Shown here: positions 44,205 to 55,945 of the stretch, in pieces
Layout: every line of letters begins with the position of its first letter
Numbering within the stretch: position 1 is the stretch's first letter
NCBI GenBank assembly: GCA_910595825.1
Contig: OU343161.1
Span: 51,505,025 to 51,569,024 of the forward strand
Origin: Philhelius pedissequus
Taxonomy: Eukaryota > Arthropoda > Insecta > Diptera > Syrphidae
DNA: 64,000 nucleotides
Reading direction: 5' to 3'
Translations under genes and position numbers: made by a program
Notes under the pieces: generated by a model
Seen by the model: only the letters and a program-made list of their open reading frames with translations
Databases searched by the model: none
What the model was told of the DNA's origin: nothing

Positions 44205-45768
44205 AAGATATGGACAAAATAATAGGAACACTCCCTAAATTTTTGGTAATATTGTGTTGAGTTCGTATACTATGCAAATATTAAAAAATAAAAGTGTTAT
44301 ATATTAGCGTTAAGTATGTTGTTAATTTGTTTTATATAAATTCTTTTGAAAACTAAAAGGAGTTTGCAAAATTTTTTAGTCCGTTTGATTTAGGCCGCCC
44401 AATAAGCTGGTCATAAAAATAGAAACACTTGATTAATTTAACAAAAAACAAAGCATTTTGATAACCAATACATTTTTTTTATTTATTAGCAAAGAATATT
44501 TAATATTTCGTTGAAAACCCTTTATTTTTCAACATCGCATTCATTCGACTTTGCATAGAGTGTACCAACTTCTTGTGGAAGCGAATACCACACTTCTTGG
44601 ACAATTCACCAGAGATTTGTTTTGCTGGAATCTTCAGCTCATTCCAGAGGTTCTCAATATAGGATTAAGGTCCGGTGATTGAGAAGGCCACTCCGTTAAC
44701 TACCAATTTGTTTCGCTGAAACCAGAGATATGTTGACTTTGCCGTATGCTTAGGATCGTTGTCTTGCTGGAAAAGCCATTTAAGTGGCATATTTTTTTCA
44801 GCCCACGAAGGCATAACATTTTCTAGTATGTCCACATACGACTCCTTTGTCATTATGCCGTCTATAACAAATATTGTACCAACACCCCACGAAGAAAAAC
44901 AACCCCATAAAATTATGCTGCCACCTCCATGCTTCACGGTTCGTTTTGTGTACCACGGATTATAGGCCTCGGACTTTGGATGAGGAACAAACTGTTTCCC
45001 ATCCATTCCGAATTAATTTATTTTCGTTTCGCGGCTCCAGAGCACATTCCTCCACAGCTTCTTGGCCTGAAGTGGTTGGTCTTTCATGTGATGCATTTTG
45101 GCAATACAGATCCGCTTCTGGGCGTGTATTTTGTATTAATTTATCCTGCAAGATACGAAGAATAGTCTAGAACTGACTAGCGTCTCTATTTTTCGCTGCA
45201 GATCTTTTGAGGACATAAAGGGAGTTGTTTTAGCTTTTCACATCACTGTAGCTTTGTCTCTTACAGTAATTTTAGACGGACACCCTCTGGTTTCTTCAAA
45301 ATTTTTGGAGTTCATAGAATTCCACACCATCCTTGCAGAGCGCCCAATGACTGTTGCGATCTCTCTTATGGATCCACCGTTGTTATGCAGAACTAAAATG
45401 GCTTCGCATTGGTCTTCAGTGCAGTTCTTGGCTCTTCCCATTTCTAAGTGGCATATTTAAAAAAAAATGTGCCTACAATTTCTCTGATAAAAAATCTCAC
45501 CAAAATCTTGACTTCTTTAATCTAATAACAAATGTTTTTGAGCTTTTATTCAAATGTTCCTATTTTTTTGACCAGCATATTTTGTAGTTGCAATCTACTA
45601 GGTACATAATATTGCAAATACCTTTTGTTTAATCACAAGATCATACGTTGAATACATTGACAATATATAAACCGTTTCAATAATGCACCAATTTGATCAC
45701 ATGTTCCCCTTACTAATGGCAGTATTACCTAAAAGTAAGGAGTGTTCCTATTATTTTGTCCATGTCTT
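44205..45768 (-). mobile_element. Tc1-like transposon with IR/DR ends (1,564 bp)
   Basis: The outer inverted ends 'aaga(t/c)atggacaaaataat' followed by 'aggaacactcc' lie at 44205 and (inverted) 45768, flanked by TA on both sides. About 200 bp inside each end a related motif, 'ctggtca.aaaaatag.aaca', recurs in the same direction as its outer partner (44406-44429; inverted 45551-45575). This double-repeat (IR/DR) plan is known from Sleeping Beauty-, Minos- and Paris-like Tc1 elements. A degenerate transposase lies between them on the minus strand. Confidence 0.88.
44505..45441 (-). pseudogene. Tc1-like DDE transposase, frameshifted
   Basis: The start 'MGRAKNCTEDQCEAILVLHN' (45441) with 'SIREIATVIGRS' is the paired-like HTH. 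'GGGSIILWGCFSSWGVG' and 'VDILENVMPSW', 'FQQDNDPKHTAKST' (44665-45006) hold the middle Asp of the DDE triad, and after further breaks 'ENLWNELKIPAKQISGELS' (near 44640) carries the third acidic residue. The protein ends 'NAMLKNKGFSTKY' near 44505. At least two frameshifts (around 45200 and within the 'PDLNPIEN' motif near 44660, a 2-base insertion) inactivate it. The usual length would be about 340 aa. Confidence 0.85.
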
Positions 45769-45869
45769 TATGCGCCTACATATTTCCATACCTAGGTTCC
45801 ATCTATGTAGGTAGGTACATATTACCCTCCTAACTTTACATATATAATTAAATTCATTTAAATATAACC

Positions 45870-46062
45870 TGTGTAACTAGTCCTTGAATCAAACATTTGA
45901 CAATTTATTGTACTAAGAACCAAGGTAATCTTATCTACATCGTCTTTAAACTTACCTAATGATAACTAGCCTACTTACCACTAACAGCGTATGTGGTTAG
46001 CAACGTTAAAGTTGTTAGCTACAGGAGGAAGTTCGTACGATCCAGTCGTGCATTTTATTATT
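45870..46062 (+). repeat. Terminal module T, copy 3
   Basis: 'taactagtccttgaatcaaa' to 'gatccagtcgtgcattttat'. The T modules at 43766 and here bracket the Tc1 element. Confidence 0.7.
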
Positions 46063-46080
46063 TGCGATATACATATTTAG

Positions 46081-46440
46081 ATTCAAAATAGCTTTTAACG
46101 GCCTTTAGTCTAAAAAATTTGCGTTTCGTCCCGGCAATCTCACTCGGACTCATCAGTTGGTTAGTGTGCGCCTTTCTCAATACGCAATTTTTGTTAAGTT
46201 CAGTTCAACTTACCTGCATTTTTTGACAAAAAAGCAATGTGAACTATATTCAACAAGATTAAAATTGGAAGATTTTGTCCTTGGCCAGACATAGTTAATA
46301 AGAAGGTGTTTTTTTTATAATACAATTCTATATACTAATAAAATAACTCAGCTAAGTAGAAGACTTAGCATTATATTTAATTTGACTTGTCGAATTATTG
46401 ATTCAAAATAGCTTTTAACGGCCTTTAGTCCACAAAATTT
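46081..46440 (+). repeat. Pair of 30-bp direct repeats 320 bp apart
   Basis: 'gattcaaaatagcttttaac' plus 'ggcctttagtc' occurs at 46080 and 46400, followed in both places by 'aaaatttgcgttt'. Likely ends of an unidentified element or a duplicated junction. Confidence 0.5.
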
Positions 46441-47195
46441 GCGTTTATACATATGTAGGTACTATACGGCAAGTTTTGCATTTGGAAAAAAAATCGAACT
46501 CAAGATTTTAATCAAACTTGATATTACGATAATAGAGAACACCAAACAATTGGATCCCGTAATTCCGTCTGTCTGTCTGTACAACGAGCTACAGCCTAAA
46601 CGACTGAAGCGATTTTCTTCTAACTTGGTAATTAAACGTTTTAGGTGAATTCAAATAGATTTTTGAATCGTTTTTTTGGCCCCAAAAGTAACGGTACCAT
46701 ACAATTTTCTCTACCATCTTAATTAACTCGAAAACGGCTCTAACGGTTTTGATATAAATTACTGTGTCCACTCCTTTTGGTAGAGTCTACATTTTAGTCA
46801 AACATTTTTTTTGTGACATATTTTGTGATTTTCGACTTTTTCATAAATGGCGCTATGGATTTCCATCAAAATGTTTGTATACATAGTAGGTCTTTCAAAT
46901 TATAAACAATACTGTATACCAAAATTTTCGAAAAATATTTTTTTTGGATTTTGAAGAAAAAAATATATTGTTTTTAAAAATTCAATATTTCGAAAACAGG
47001 TGGATGATTTTTTTGAAATTTTCTTTTTAAGTAAGTTTATATTATAAAATATATGTTTTTTTAGAAAAATTAATATAAAAATTAAAAATTATTTAGCCGT
47101 TTCTATTAGAAATCATTTGCATACGATGTGATCGAAAATAAGAGCAAGTACGTGCGATCCTCCAGTCTTGCAATTTATTTCTAATTAATCAGTGC
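46441..47195 (+). repeat. Repeat R copy with 'gcgatcc...cagtc' tail
   Basis: Opens 'acggcaagttttgcatttgg', has 'tctgtctgtctgt' and the 'aacggctctaacggttttga' block, and ends with 'catacgatgtgatcgaaaat' and 'cgtgcgatcctccagtc'. It abuts the polypyrimidine tract of GTPBP2 exon 2. Confidence 0.65.
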
Positions 47196-47241
47196 ATATT
47201 GTTGTAATTAAAATTATATATATTTATTTTCCTTATTTTAG

Positions 47242-47502
47242 GCTAAAGTATCGGTACTTTTTCACGCAACTGCAATTTATGTTGGATTCCAGACTACTGT
47301 GCATATAGGCAGTATCAGACAAACTGCCATTATTCGAGGAATAATGGGCGGCGAAAAAATCGGGACAAACGACAATGCCTCTGTAATGTTTCAATTCGTA
47401 GGGCATCCCGAGTATGTGCGGCCTGGTATGAGAATACTCTTCCGCGAAGGTACCAGCAAAGGCATCGGATTGGTAACACAAGTGTTTCCACTCAACAAAT
47501 AA
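47242..47502 (+). CDS. GTPBP2: GTPBP2, exon 2 (C-terminal 86 residues)
   Basis: Follows the acceptor 'ccttattttag' in phase 0. It reads 'AKVSVLFHATAIYVGFQTTV', 'GSIRQTAI', 'HPEYVRPGMRILFREG' and 'KGIGLVTQVFPLNK' then TAA, the domain III barrel that closes GTPBP1/2 proteins. It joins exactly to 37452. Confidence 0.95.
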   Translation, partial: AKVSVLFHATAIYVGFQTTVHIGSIRQTAIIRGIMGGEKIGTNDNASVMFQFVGHPEYVRPGMRILFREGTSKGIGLVTQVFPLNK

Positions 47503-48195
47503 AAATCCTGCCATCGAATTAAAATATAAATTTAAAAAAAAAAGAAAAGATAGGTATAATAACTCGGAATGAAATAAGTATTTTTTTTTGTTTGTTCTTC
47601 TATTTATAAACATTTATTATTGATTACTTAAATCGTAGATATGACCTGGATTGTGGAAAAATAATTCTTCTGTGATTTTAAAAGATATCATTTAATTTTT
47701 AAAGGAAAATTAAAAAGAGAAAAAAAATCTTAAAAAGAAATTTTGACTAAAACTTTGTAAAGGCTAACATAAAATATTTTATGTATTATCATATTTTTGA
47801 CAGTATGTACAACTTACATTTAAGTTACTTAAAAATGTTTATTTTTTTGCGTAGACGAATAATCTATCTATGTATATTTATATTTACAAAAAAAAATTAA
47901 AGAAAAGATATTTATTAAAATAATGTTTAAGGTATAAAACTTTTGTTTTCTTAGAATCTTTATAAACGTCCAGTTTACTAGAATTGTTTATTTTTTCTTA
48001 AATATTAAATATTAAACTAAATTAAAAAAAAAAAAGAAAACTCGAAAAAAAAATAATGAAAATAGAGTGAAACAAAAATTGTATATTTTGAATTCTAATA
48101 GCAAATGCAAAGTTGCCGTTGCTAAGTTTGATATTTTTTGTTTGTGTTCATTTGAAATTAAGGGTCGCTCGCTCCCTTTCACATTCTTATTACCA

Positions 48196-48201
48196 AATAA
48201 A
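48196..48201 (+). terminator. Candidate GTPBP2 poly(A) signal
   Basis: AATAAA about 700 bp past the stop; another AATAAA overlaps the stop codon itself (47498-47503). The A-rich 3' UTR between them has no other feature. Confidence 0.3.
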
Positions 48202-48264
48202 TTTATCTAAAGACAAATTCAATTATTTTTTTTGTTTGTTTAACAACATGTTGTGGATCTTGCA

Positions 48265-48958
48265 GTAAGCACTATAGGGTAAGTTTTGCATTTGAAAAAA
48301 AATATCGAACTCCAAATTTTAATCAAACGTGACATTACGATGATAGAGAACACCAAAAACGTGGGTCCCGCAATTCCGTCTGTCTGCCTGTCTGACTGAC
48401 TAGCTACAGCTTAAACAGGTGATAGACCGTTTTAGGTGATTGCCTCAAAGATTTTTGAATAGTTTTTTTAGCCCGAAAAATAACGGTACTTGCCATACAA
48501 TTTTTTCTACCATATTAATTATCGATAAAGAAAAAGTCATAGTCACATAGTCTACACTTGGGTCAAACATTTTTTTAAATATTTTGTTTTTAACGGTACC
48601 TGCCATACAACAATTTTTTTTTATTTTCGTGTTTCTCATAAACGGCTCGCCGGATTTCAATCAAATTTTTTTTGTAGGAGGTCCCTTAAATTATAAATAA
48701 TACTGAATACCAACATTTTCGAAAAATATTTTTTGGATTTTTTAATGAATGATTTTTTTTTAATTTTGAGTATATTATTAAATATTTAAAATTGTCATAC
48801 CAATTTTTTTTTTGAAAAAAATTTAAGAACATTTGTATATACAAATTTAAGTAAAAAACCGACTTTGAAAATATGTTTATATTCTTAATAGAAATCTTTT
48901 GCATACGATGTGATCGAGCATAAGAGCAAGAACGTGCGATTCAGTCGTGCATTTTATT
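48265..48958 (+). repeat. Repeat R copy with shared tail
   Basis: 'agggtaagttttgcatttga', 'tctgtctgcctgtctgact' and two 'aacggtacctgccatac'-type blocks, ending 'catacgatgtgatcgagc' and 'gtgcgattcagtcgtgcatt'. Confidence 0.7.
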
Positions 48959-48961
48959 TTT

Positions 48962-49217
48962 TTGTTAAAATCGGACCAAGTTTATCAACTAGTGCACGCG
49001 TTTGTTAAACATTTGAGTAAGTTTGTCAACTATGTGTACGGGGCTGCCAATACTTTTTTTTCAATTTAACATCTAGTTTTGTTGTTCAACGTGAAGAACG
49101 TAAGTTTCTGCAATAGGTAGTGTAAGAGGTGATAAATTCTTTCGACCAACGATGGAGTTGAATGAAAAGTCGAACGAAGTTGGTTTTACTTGTTGCGCAC
49201 GTGGTGGACGACCGGCA
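48962..49217. mobile_element. Fragment of the 'cggtcgtccacta' TIR element
   Basis: Matches 9165-9411 ('aagtttatcaactag', 'gtcaactatgtgtacg', 'caacgatggagtt') and ends with the TIR 'gtggacgaccggcat'. The left half is missing; it joins directly to the tail of the preceding repeat R. Confidence 0.65.
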
Positions 49218-49409
49218 TAAGGCATAATATATGCAATTAAATCAAAATTAATATTTTTTTAATACGTACATTGTTTTTCAGTAAATAACAATATTTATAT
49301 TCTGCTGCTATTTTAAAACAATAAACAAATTGATAGAATGGGAAGGAAAACCAATTTTACTTTTAAGAAATCAGTTATTGAAAAACTGCAATTAAATAAT
49401 AAATACAAT

Positions 49410-49420
49410 TTTATTTTATT
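49410..49420 (-). terminator. Candidate ECSIT poly(A) signals
   Basis: Two overlapping TTTATT hexamers (AATAAA on the minus strand) about 35 bp past the ECSIT stop. Confidence 0.45.
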
Positions 49421-49452
49421 TTCTGCTAAATAATAAATTTAACGACGCTTAA

Positions 49453-49733
49453 TTAAATTATTTTTTGAGTCTTACTAGATAAATCCGTCACAGGTACAAT
49501 ATTTGAGTCAACAACTGTCCTAAACTTAAATAAAATTGGTATTTCACCGAGAACCGGATTACCATTAGCTTCTAATAATCGAACCCATGATAAGAGTGAG
49601 TCTTTTGTTGATGTTCCAGTTGCACAAATTGCAAATATTGTTCCATCGTTTTGCTGATGGACAGATGGTTTCTTTACTATTTGTAAATCTTTCAAAGGTT
49701 TGCCGAAAAATGGGACTTTTAAATTGGAGACAT
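49453..49733 (-). CDS. ECSIT: ECSIT, exon 2 (C-terminal 92 residues)
   Basis: Begins after 'cttcacag' and joins the first exon through a split Asp codon (G|AT). It reads 'VSNLKVPFFGKPLKD', 'DGTIFAICATGTSTKDSLLSW' and ends 'LSSKTQKII'. The 60-nt intron (49734-49793, gtaaag...cacag) contains an in-frame stop, so unspliced message would truncate the protein. A Met within the intron should not be taken as a start. Confidence 0.92.
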
Positions 49734-49793
49734 CTGTGAAGTGAATAGTTTGAGTAAATAGCATAATTATGAGATTAAATTAATTTTCTTTAC

Positions 49794-50691
49794 CATCGCC
49801 ATCATTATAAATGTCGAACGTTTTAAGAAGTTCCTTATCGGGATCGGCTCTGAGAGTAAAATAATTGATTGATTTGTTTCGCAGCCATATCAGAAAAGGT
49901 CCTTCTATATACACTGCCTTAGATTTGTTGTGTTCGCGCAGAAGTTGAGATTGTTCCGGACTCATTCCACTGACAATCCAAGTTTGATCTACGGCATCCT
50001 TAACATCACTTGTATTAAGAACATCTACCTGGGAGAGTAAATCTACTGTACACATTCTGTGCACTGCCATTTTTGCCAGTTCTAGTGTATCGTCGGGCAC
50101 TGGATTGGGCACAGGCCATGGAGACGCATTTTTGAACTTTGGCATCCAGTACATCATGCGCCAATATTTCCTTAAAGGATAGCCCCTCCTTCCAAATACA
50201 TTTAAAAGCATAGCCTCCATTTCATAATCCGGCATAACTCCGAGATCTTCCATTTGTTCAAGTAAATCAATTATACACTGCTGCTGTTTAGGATAATGCA
50301 TGAATTCAGCCTGAAAGGTATTCGTTGGAATGAATTTACCTTTGGGCATCACATTGATGAGTGCCTTATACACTTCTATGTCGTGTTCGACTCCAAATTC
50401 TGACATGCTTTTGAGAGCGGCATATATGAATTCGACATGGTTCCGTCGATGCACACTGCGGTCCTCGAATATAGATATCATGTCTAAGTAAGTTTCTTTG
50501 GTTCTGTCCTGAGCCGAATCAAAGGGGTTTCTTATAGCTGGCAGTTGCTGTTTATTTTTGTTTTTAGATTTTGATTTGTCTTCGGTGTTGGTAGATTTCT
50601 TTGACCAAAAGTGTTTCGCTGATTGAATTGTATTTATTCGAGGCCATCGTTGAGGACAAGCTATTGGTAATAAATATCTCAGTGTGATCAT
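49794..50691 (-). CDS. ECSIT: ECSIT, exon 1 (residues 1-299 plus one base)
   Basis: Evolutionarily conserved signalling intermediate in Toll pathway. In mitochondria it serves in respiratory complex I assembly; in the cytosol a form links TRAF6 to MAP kinases. The first 35 residues ('MITLRYLLPIACPQRWPR...') are basic and lack acids, as for mitochondrial import. The family core is plain: 'ALINVMPKGKFIP', 'HYPKQQQCIIDLLEQMEDLG', 'LNVFGRRGYPLRKYWRMMYW', 'PVPDDTLELAKMAVHRMCTV' and 'DQTWIVSGMSPEQ'. Total length after splicing is 392 aa, normal for insects. Upstream, no gene is recognised until Skp2 at 55890. Confidence 0.96.
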
Positions 50692-51360
50692 ATCGAATTA
50701 TTTAATTACACAAAATGTTTAATATATGACTTGGAAATTTATAAAAAACACAATTTTAACTTTCTGATTATGGCATACGAAACTTTGTGGTAAAATATGT
50801 AGTGGTTCAATTTTTTTGGCATATCAGCTGGTGGAAACTTCACCGGCAAGCACTTTTGTTGTACAGTTGTAGAGCCTATGTAAAAACAGTAGAGCCAATA
50901 AACTGTTAATTTATATAGTAACAATTGTAATTAGATATTTATAGTACTATCATGACGACGAAATTCTTCCAGCCCGCAAAAAGTTCTACTACTCAACATG
51001 GGTTCCACAACCAAATCGGAGGTTAGGTAGTGTTGGTGTGTTATGAAAATGCGTATGAAGGGAAATAGTGTGATAATAAATTGATAAGAGAAATATATTA
51101 AACATTTATTATAAATTAGAGGAGAAAAGGAAAACAATTTATTTCATAGGTTTTTTTTTTTTTTTTTATGAGGATTTTTTTTTGTTGAGTAGGAGCTGCT
51201 TGTGTGTTTTTTTATTCTACGGGCAAATAGAATGAAAATTGTTTAATGGATGTAGGGAATATTTAAATATTCAGGTATACACTTGTGTGCAACGGTCACT
51301 ACTCAGTAAAATAAACTTTTTTACCAAATGAACAAACATGATAATAGAGTTAAAATCTGA
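50692..51360. other. Upstream region of ECSIT
   Basis: Presumed promoter and 5' UTR in the first few hundred bases; no core promoter motif assigned. Oligo-T near 51152-51170. Confidence 0.3.
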
Positions 51361-51369
51361 GATTTCTGT

Positions 51370-52620
51370 TAATCGTTGGGCAAAAAAAAAATTTTCCTGT
51401 GACAAAATTTTTTTATTGTATATTAATATTTTTTTTGGATTTTGAAAAAAAAATACTTTTTTTTGAAAATTCAGATTTGATAAGTAATTTCGTAAAAAAT
51501 CGAGTTAACGAATTTTCAAATAAGAATTGTTTATTAATAGGTATTATATATTATTTTAAGTCGTTTTTTACTTATTTTTTTTAAATGAGTATTCAACAAT
51601 ATATATGTATATACATTTGAAAATATTTTTTAAAAAATTCTTCAAAACATTTAATATTTATTTGCAAAATATTGTTTTTTCTCAAAATCCAAAAAATAAA
51701 ATAAAATTTAATAACTATTTATTTTTTTGAAAATTCTTGGAGCCGTTTTTGAGAAATAAATTTTTTTTAACGCTTTTTAACATTTGTATGGGAGGTACCG
51801 TTGTTTTTTATTTTAGAAAAATAGTTTTTCTAACTATTCAAGATAATGTCTAAAAACTACTAAATACGAAGTTTAAGTCGTTTTCGAAATTTTGAATTTA
51901 AAAAAAAATAATTTCCAAAATAATTTGTTATGAAAAATTTTGGTATACAATAGTGTTTAAACTTTTTAGGAGCTTCTGCGTCGAAAATAAAAAAAAATCA
52001 GATTAACCGTTTCCGAGAAAATCGAAAACCAAAAAAAAGGTTCTACTAGAGGTACCAAAAAACAATTTTTTTTCCAAAAAAAAAATATTAAAAGGTACGC
52101 TTTCCCTTCATTAATGAACTCATTTTTTTTTTATAAAAATCGTTGGAGCCGTTTTTGAAAAAAATAAGATTTTTGTTTTTACCAACAAAAATGTATGGGA
52201 GCTACTGTTATTTGTCGTCTTAAAAAAATGAAAAACCGTGAGGGCATTACCGAAAAAAAAGTATGTACCAAGTTTGAAGGCAATCTATCAAAACGTTTAG
52301 GCTGTAGACTCGAGGACAGACGGAATTAGGGGACCCACTTTGTTGGTGTTCTCTATGATCGTAATATCATATTTGATTGTCAGAAAAAAATTGAGAAAAA
52401 TAATATTTACCTTTTTGGTCAAAAAGAAAGTTTGGCAGGTACTTAGGTAGGTACTGTCATCTTTCGTCTTAAAAAAGCTGATAAAAAAACTGGGGACATG
52501 TTTATGAAAAAACGTTTAGGCTGTAAACTCGAGAACAGACAGACAGAGAGACGGAATCGCGGACCCATTTGTTCGTCTTCGCTAACTTGTCTAACATAAC
52601 TTGTAATATAGTACCTACAT
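51370..52620 (-). repeat. Long repeat R copy, reverse
   Basis: The minus strand carries the family order: opening blocks 'atgatcgtaatatcatattt' (as plus-strand sequence at 52355-52375) and 'cagacggaattagggga', then 'accgttgttttttattt' near 51795 and the 'cttggagccgtttttgaga' block near 51740. Comparable in length with 42390-43665. Confidence 0.65.
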
Positions 52621-54951
52621 TTATAATATCGCTAGTCAAAAAAAATTAAAAAAATACTGCCTAGCTATACCTACTTTATTTCCTAATAAAACTGTCTGGA
52701 GAAAAAATTAAATTATTCTCAATAGATATTATATTTGAAAAAGAACAAAAAGTACCTATGTACATACATATTGTATGTAGATGGGTATCTGGGTACACAT
52801 GTACCTACCTAAACAAAACATATTGAAATATCTCATCATTGCTTTGCTATTTTTGCATAGAAAAAGTGAAAAGTAGCAACGTTGCTACAATTCAAAATCC
52901 TAAAATCCACCAAATATCTAAAATTTGAAAGAAAAACTTAAAATAAATTCTATAATAACCTATAAGTACATGCATGTATATCCAAATACATTCTTACTTC
53001 AAATTCATGTATACACCTGAAGGTTGCCATGACAAAAACAGCTTATTCGGTTTTCTCCCTTACCCTCTATATTGTTGTTAGAACTAACAAGTTTTGACCG
53101 TCTCCCTTGCTTTTTTTCGTATTTGCCTCTAAATTTACTTCTTCCACATCAACAATTCAATATCAAGAAAAGAGAAACTAGCGCCCTCATCGACGGAACT
53201 ACTAGCTAAAAAATTCTGTACTCGGACATTGGTGTCGATCTGGTGCCGTGTTGCGGAGAAAAGTCTTGCCGCAAAGATGACACATTCGATCTTAGATAAT
53301 TCTGTGTGAATTGAAATCATGAGATTTTAATTTCAGTTCATTTGGAGAGCTGAAATAATTAAAAATTTAGAGATTTTTAGTCGTGGTTAAAAAATGTACT
53401 TTTTCCACATTGCTGCTTGGCATTAGTTTCATTTAAATCGTGATCTTTTTCATGATTGCCTCGTGCACTACAAGATACAAATTTTCTCGAAAAATGTTTG
53501 CACTTGAAGAAATAACTCCTATTCCTCCTTTACGTGGCAAGTTTTCTTATGGAAATCAGGACGAATCGATTGTCGATCTTCACTAAAAATCGGCAAATAT
53601 AGGCCGATAGATAAGTTATATCTTGAATGACAAAAGCAACAATCATATACCTTAACTATCTTAGAATTCTGCTGCGCTACAACCAAAGATTGATTTATTA
53701 AAATATCAATTAATACAGTTTTATTAATTCTTACTTCTTACATTTATAGATGAAACTTCTGCCAATAGATGTATCAAAATCAAATTCAATTCCATGTTTG
53801 TTGTTATTTCGTTTTTTTATAGTTTTTTTCACAGATATGTCAAGTAGGTAAGTTGTGATGTGACAAGAAGCAGATCATTATTTTTAAGTTTTGATGATCC
53901 TCACAAGTTGTGAGGTTTTTACCAGAATACCAAAAAAGTCACAAAAATGAATACACCTCAATTTATGAGGTTATTGTGACTTGTGAGGGTTTAGTGAGGT
54001 TGCCAGAATAAGCCTATTAATATGTCAACGTACAATATTTCTTATGACACAAAGACCAGTTTTGCAACATAAACACAACCTCTGCTTCCGAAAGATATTT
54101 TGCTCGGTGGATGATTGAGACAAGTCTAGTTTCCAAACAGCATGCATACCTGCATGCCAAAAATTAACATTTAAACACACTTAAGTAGAAAATTGACATG
54201 AATGATGTAAAATTATAACATTTGAATCCCCTATTTCCTCTATATATTGTACATCCTCTTTTTCGCAGAAATCATCCCAAGTACAATAAGCGAGCGTGAT
54301 GTTTTGGCAAGCAATTTGGTTACATACACTGCACGTCAAAGTAAAATCTGTACGATTTCTCTGACGTAGGATGCACTATTGAAACAAGTGAAAAATTGAA
54401 CTTTTAATTTTTGTTCATCTCAGCTTTTATTCCATTTAAATTTAAAATATATGTAAGCCTTCACTTACAAATTTAAATAATAATGAAAGTTGATAGATGG
54501 CGACAAGAGTATATCTTATGAGCATATACGTATTTCTGTTTATCATGCGAGTTCGTAAATCAAGCGCGAACGAACTGAATTTCGATAAATCCTTGATTAA
54601 ATGGTGCTAATCAAGCAAATTCTGCTGATTAGTGATATTTTCAATAAATTGCTCAAATCATGGATTCATTGATTTAGATTTTAGTGAACAAACGCAATCC
54701 ATGATTATCAACTGGAATAATTCTTGGTTAAAGACGATTAATAGCCTTTTCACATACCAAACCCAAAACACGGTTTTCGCGAAATTATCGGTTTTGGCTG
54801 AAAACCTAAAGCGTAAACACAAGTTTCCCCATACATTTTTGATAAGCAACTCGTTTTGATAAATTACAAGTTTTAAATAAAACCTGTCGAAAACATGTTG
54901 GATTTGGAAGATGAACAAGACAAACACACCTTGTAAAACATTCAGTGCTCA
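52621..54951. other. Spacer between ECSIT and Skp2
   Basis: Mostly AT-rich, with tacctac words (52600-52990). 53880-54000 has repeated 'tcacaagttgtgag' and 'ttgtgaggg' words in both orientations. A 61-codon minus frame at 53135-53320 looks less biased than its surroundings but has no recognised homologue. Confidence 0.4.
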
Positions 54952-55381
54952 TGGCCTTTTCGATTGGCCGTCCAGAATTGTTCTGACCCCCACAAAATGA
55001 CAGTTGTTACTCTAAACAGAACAGAAAACGATTCTGGATTTCATTTAAGAATCGAAAACAGAATCACTAATGCACTCACATAATTAAAATGTCAAAATCA
55101 TCGGGTTGTTTTGTTGTGTAATTTCGATGTGCTTATTGAATATAAACTACTTTTCTGGTAAGATAAGGTAAAAGGAAGCAAGGTATAATTATTATTCATA
55201 CAAGAAAATGTGTATCTAAATTGAAATCAAAATCAAATGTTTTGGAAAATCTTTTTAGGCGATGTCATTTTTTCGATTTAATTTTCACAAATACAGTGAT
55301 ACATACAATTCAGAATCAGTCTAATTATTTCCAAGTTTTTTATTGGGGGAACTTGTTCCGGACGGCCAATCCAAAAGGCCA
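54952..55381. mobile_element. 430-bp MITE with 'tggccttttcgattggccgt' ends
   Basis: 'tggccttttcgattggccgt' then 'cc.gaa' (54952-54980) is mirrored by 'ggacggccaatccaaaagg' 'cca' (55360-55381). The 'gaccccca' and 'tgggggaac' motifs just inside are also inverted. No ORF. No clear target duplication. Confidence 0.7.
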
Positions 55382-55889
55382 TTAATCGTCACGTAAATAG
55401 CTGACGGGTTGCTGCCAGGAAAAAAACAGCTGTCTGGTGTAATTTCAATATAAATTCACAATGTAATTGTTGTTGTCTGTGGTGCCAAAATAATTGAAAT
55501 GTCAAACGAAAACTTGTAAATATTCAGTGTGAATGGTTTTCGAGTTTTCGTAAATTTTTAGCTGAAAACACCGTTTTGGATTTGGTGTGAAAAGCATATA
55601 AGTGTTAACAAAGTGGCGTTAAGTTAATTAATTTTTACATTCTTGTAACCAGCCACATATAAATAATTTAAAAAGTGCTAAAGTAAAAATGGCGCTTTGG
55701 TAGCACTTCCACATCGAAAGAAATTTCGTGCTTGTTGTACCTGAAATGTCATAGCACTGCCAGAAATTTAATTTCACTTGTTGAAAACGGCGCACTTCGA
55801 GTCTGTTCAAAAAAAAAAAATTAACTATTATTTACAAATTAAATAGAATAAATTTTATTTAATTAACTAAAACTTTTCCTTGTCAAGCT

Positions 55890-55945
55890 ATGAACGGAAA
55901 AAAAGTTAAAACAGAAAATAACGAAAACCTGTGCCCACTATTGAG
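55890..55945 (+). CDS. Skp2: Skp2, exon 1 (residues 1-18 plus two bases)
   Basis: ATG at 55890 opens 'MNGKKVKTENNENLCPLL' and ends CTATTGAG|GTAATT, phase 2. Joined to 60593 it gives 'PLLRKRIKSTTPSWTQVKTV', a basic stretch that continues smoothly, which supports this exon. It is short, so the start is less certain than the rest of the gene. Intron 1 (55946-60592) is 4.6 kb of TE remnants. Confidence 0.7.

Noticed and set aside
49740..49764. Upstream Met of a 103-codon frame as a separate ECSIT-downstream gene
   Set aside because: The first residues of that frame are translated intron; the true exon begins at 49733 in phase with exon 1.
53135..53320. 61-codon minus-strand frame with balanced composition
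   Set aside because: It looks protein-like but has no recognised motif, no splice context and no partner; too weak to call.
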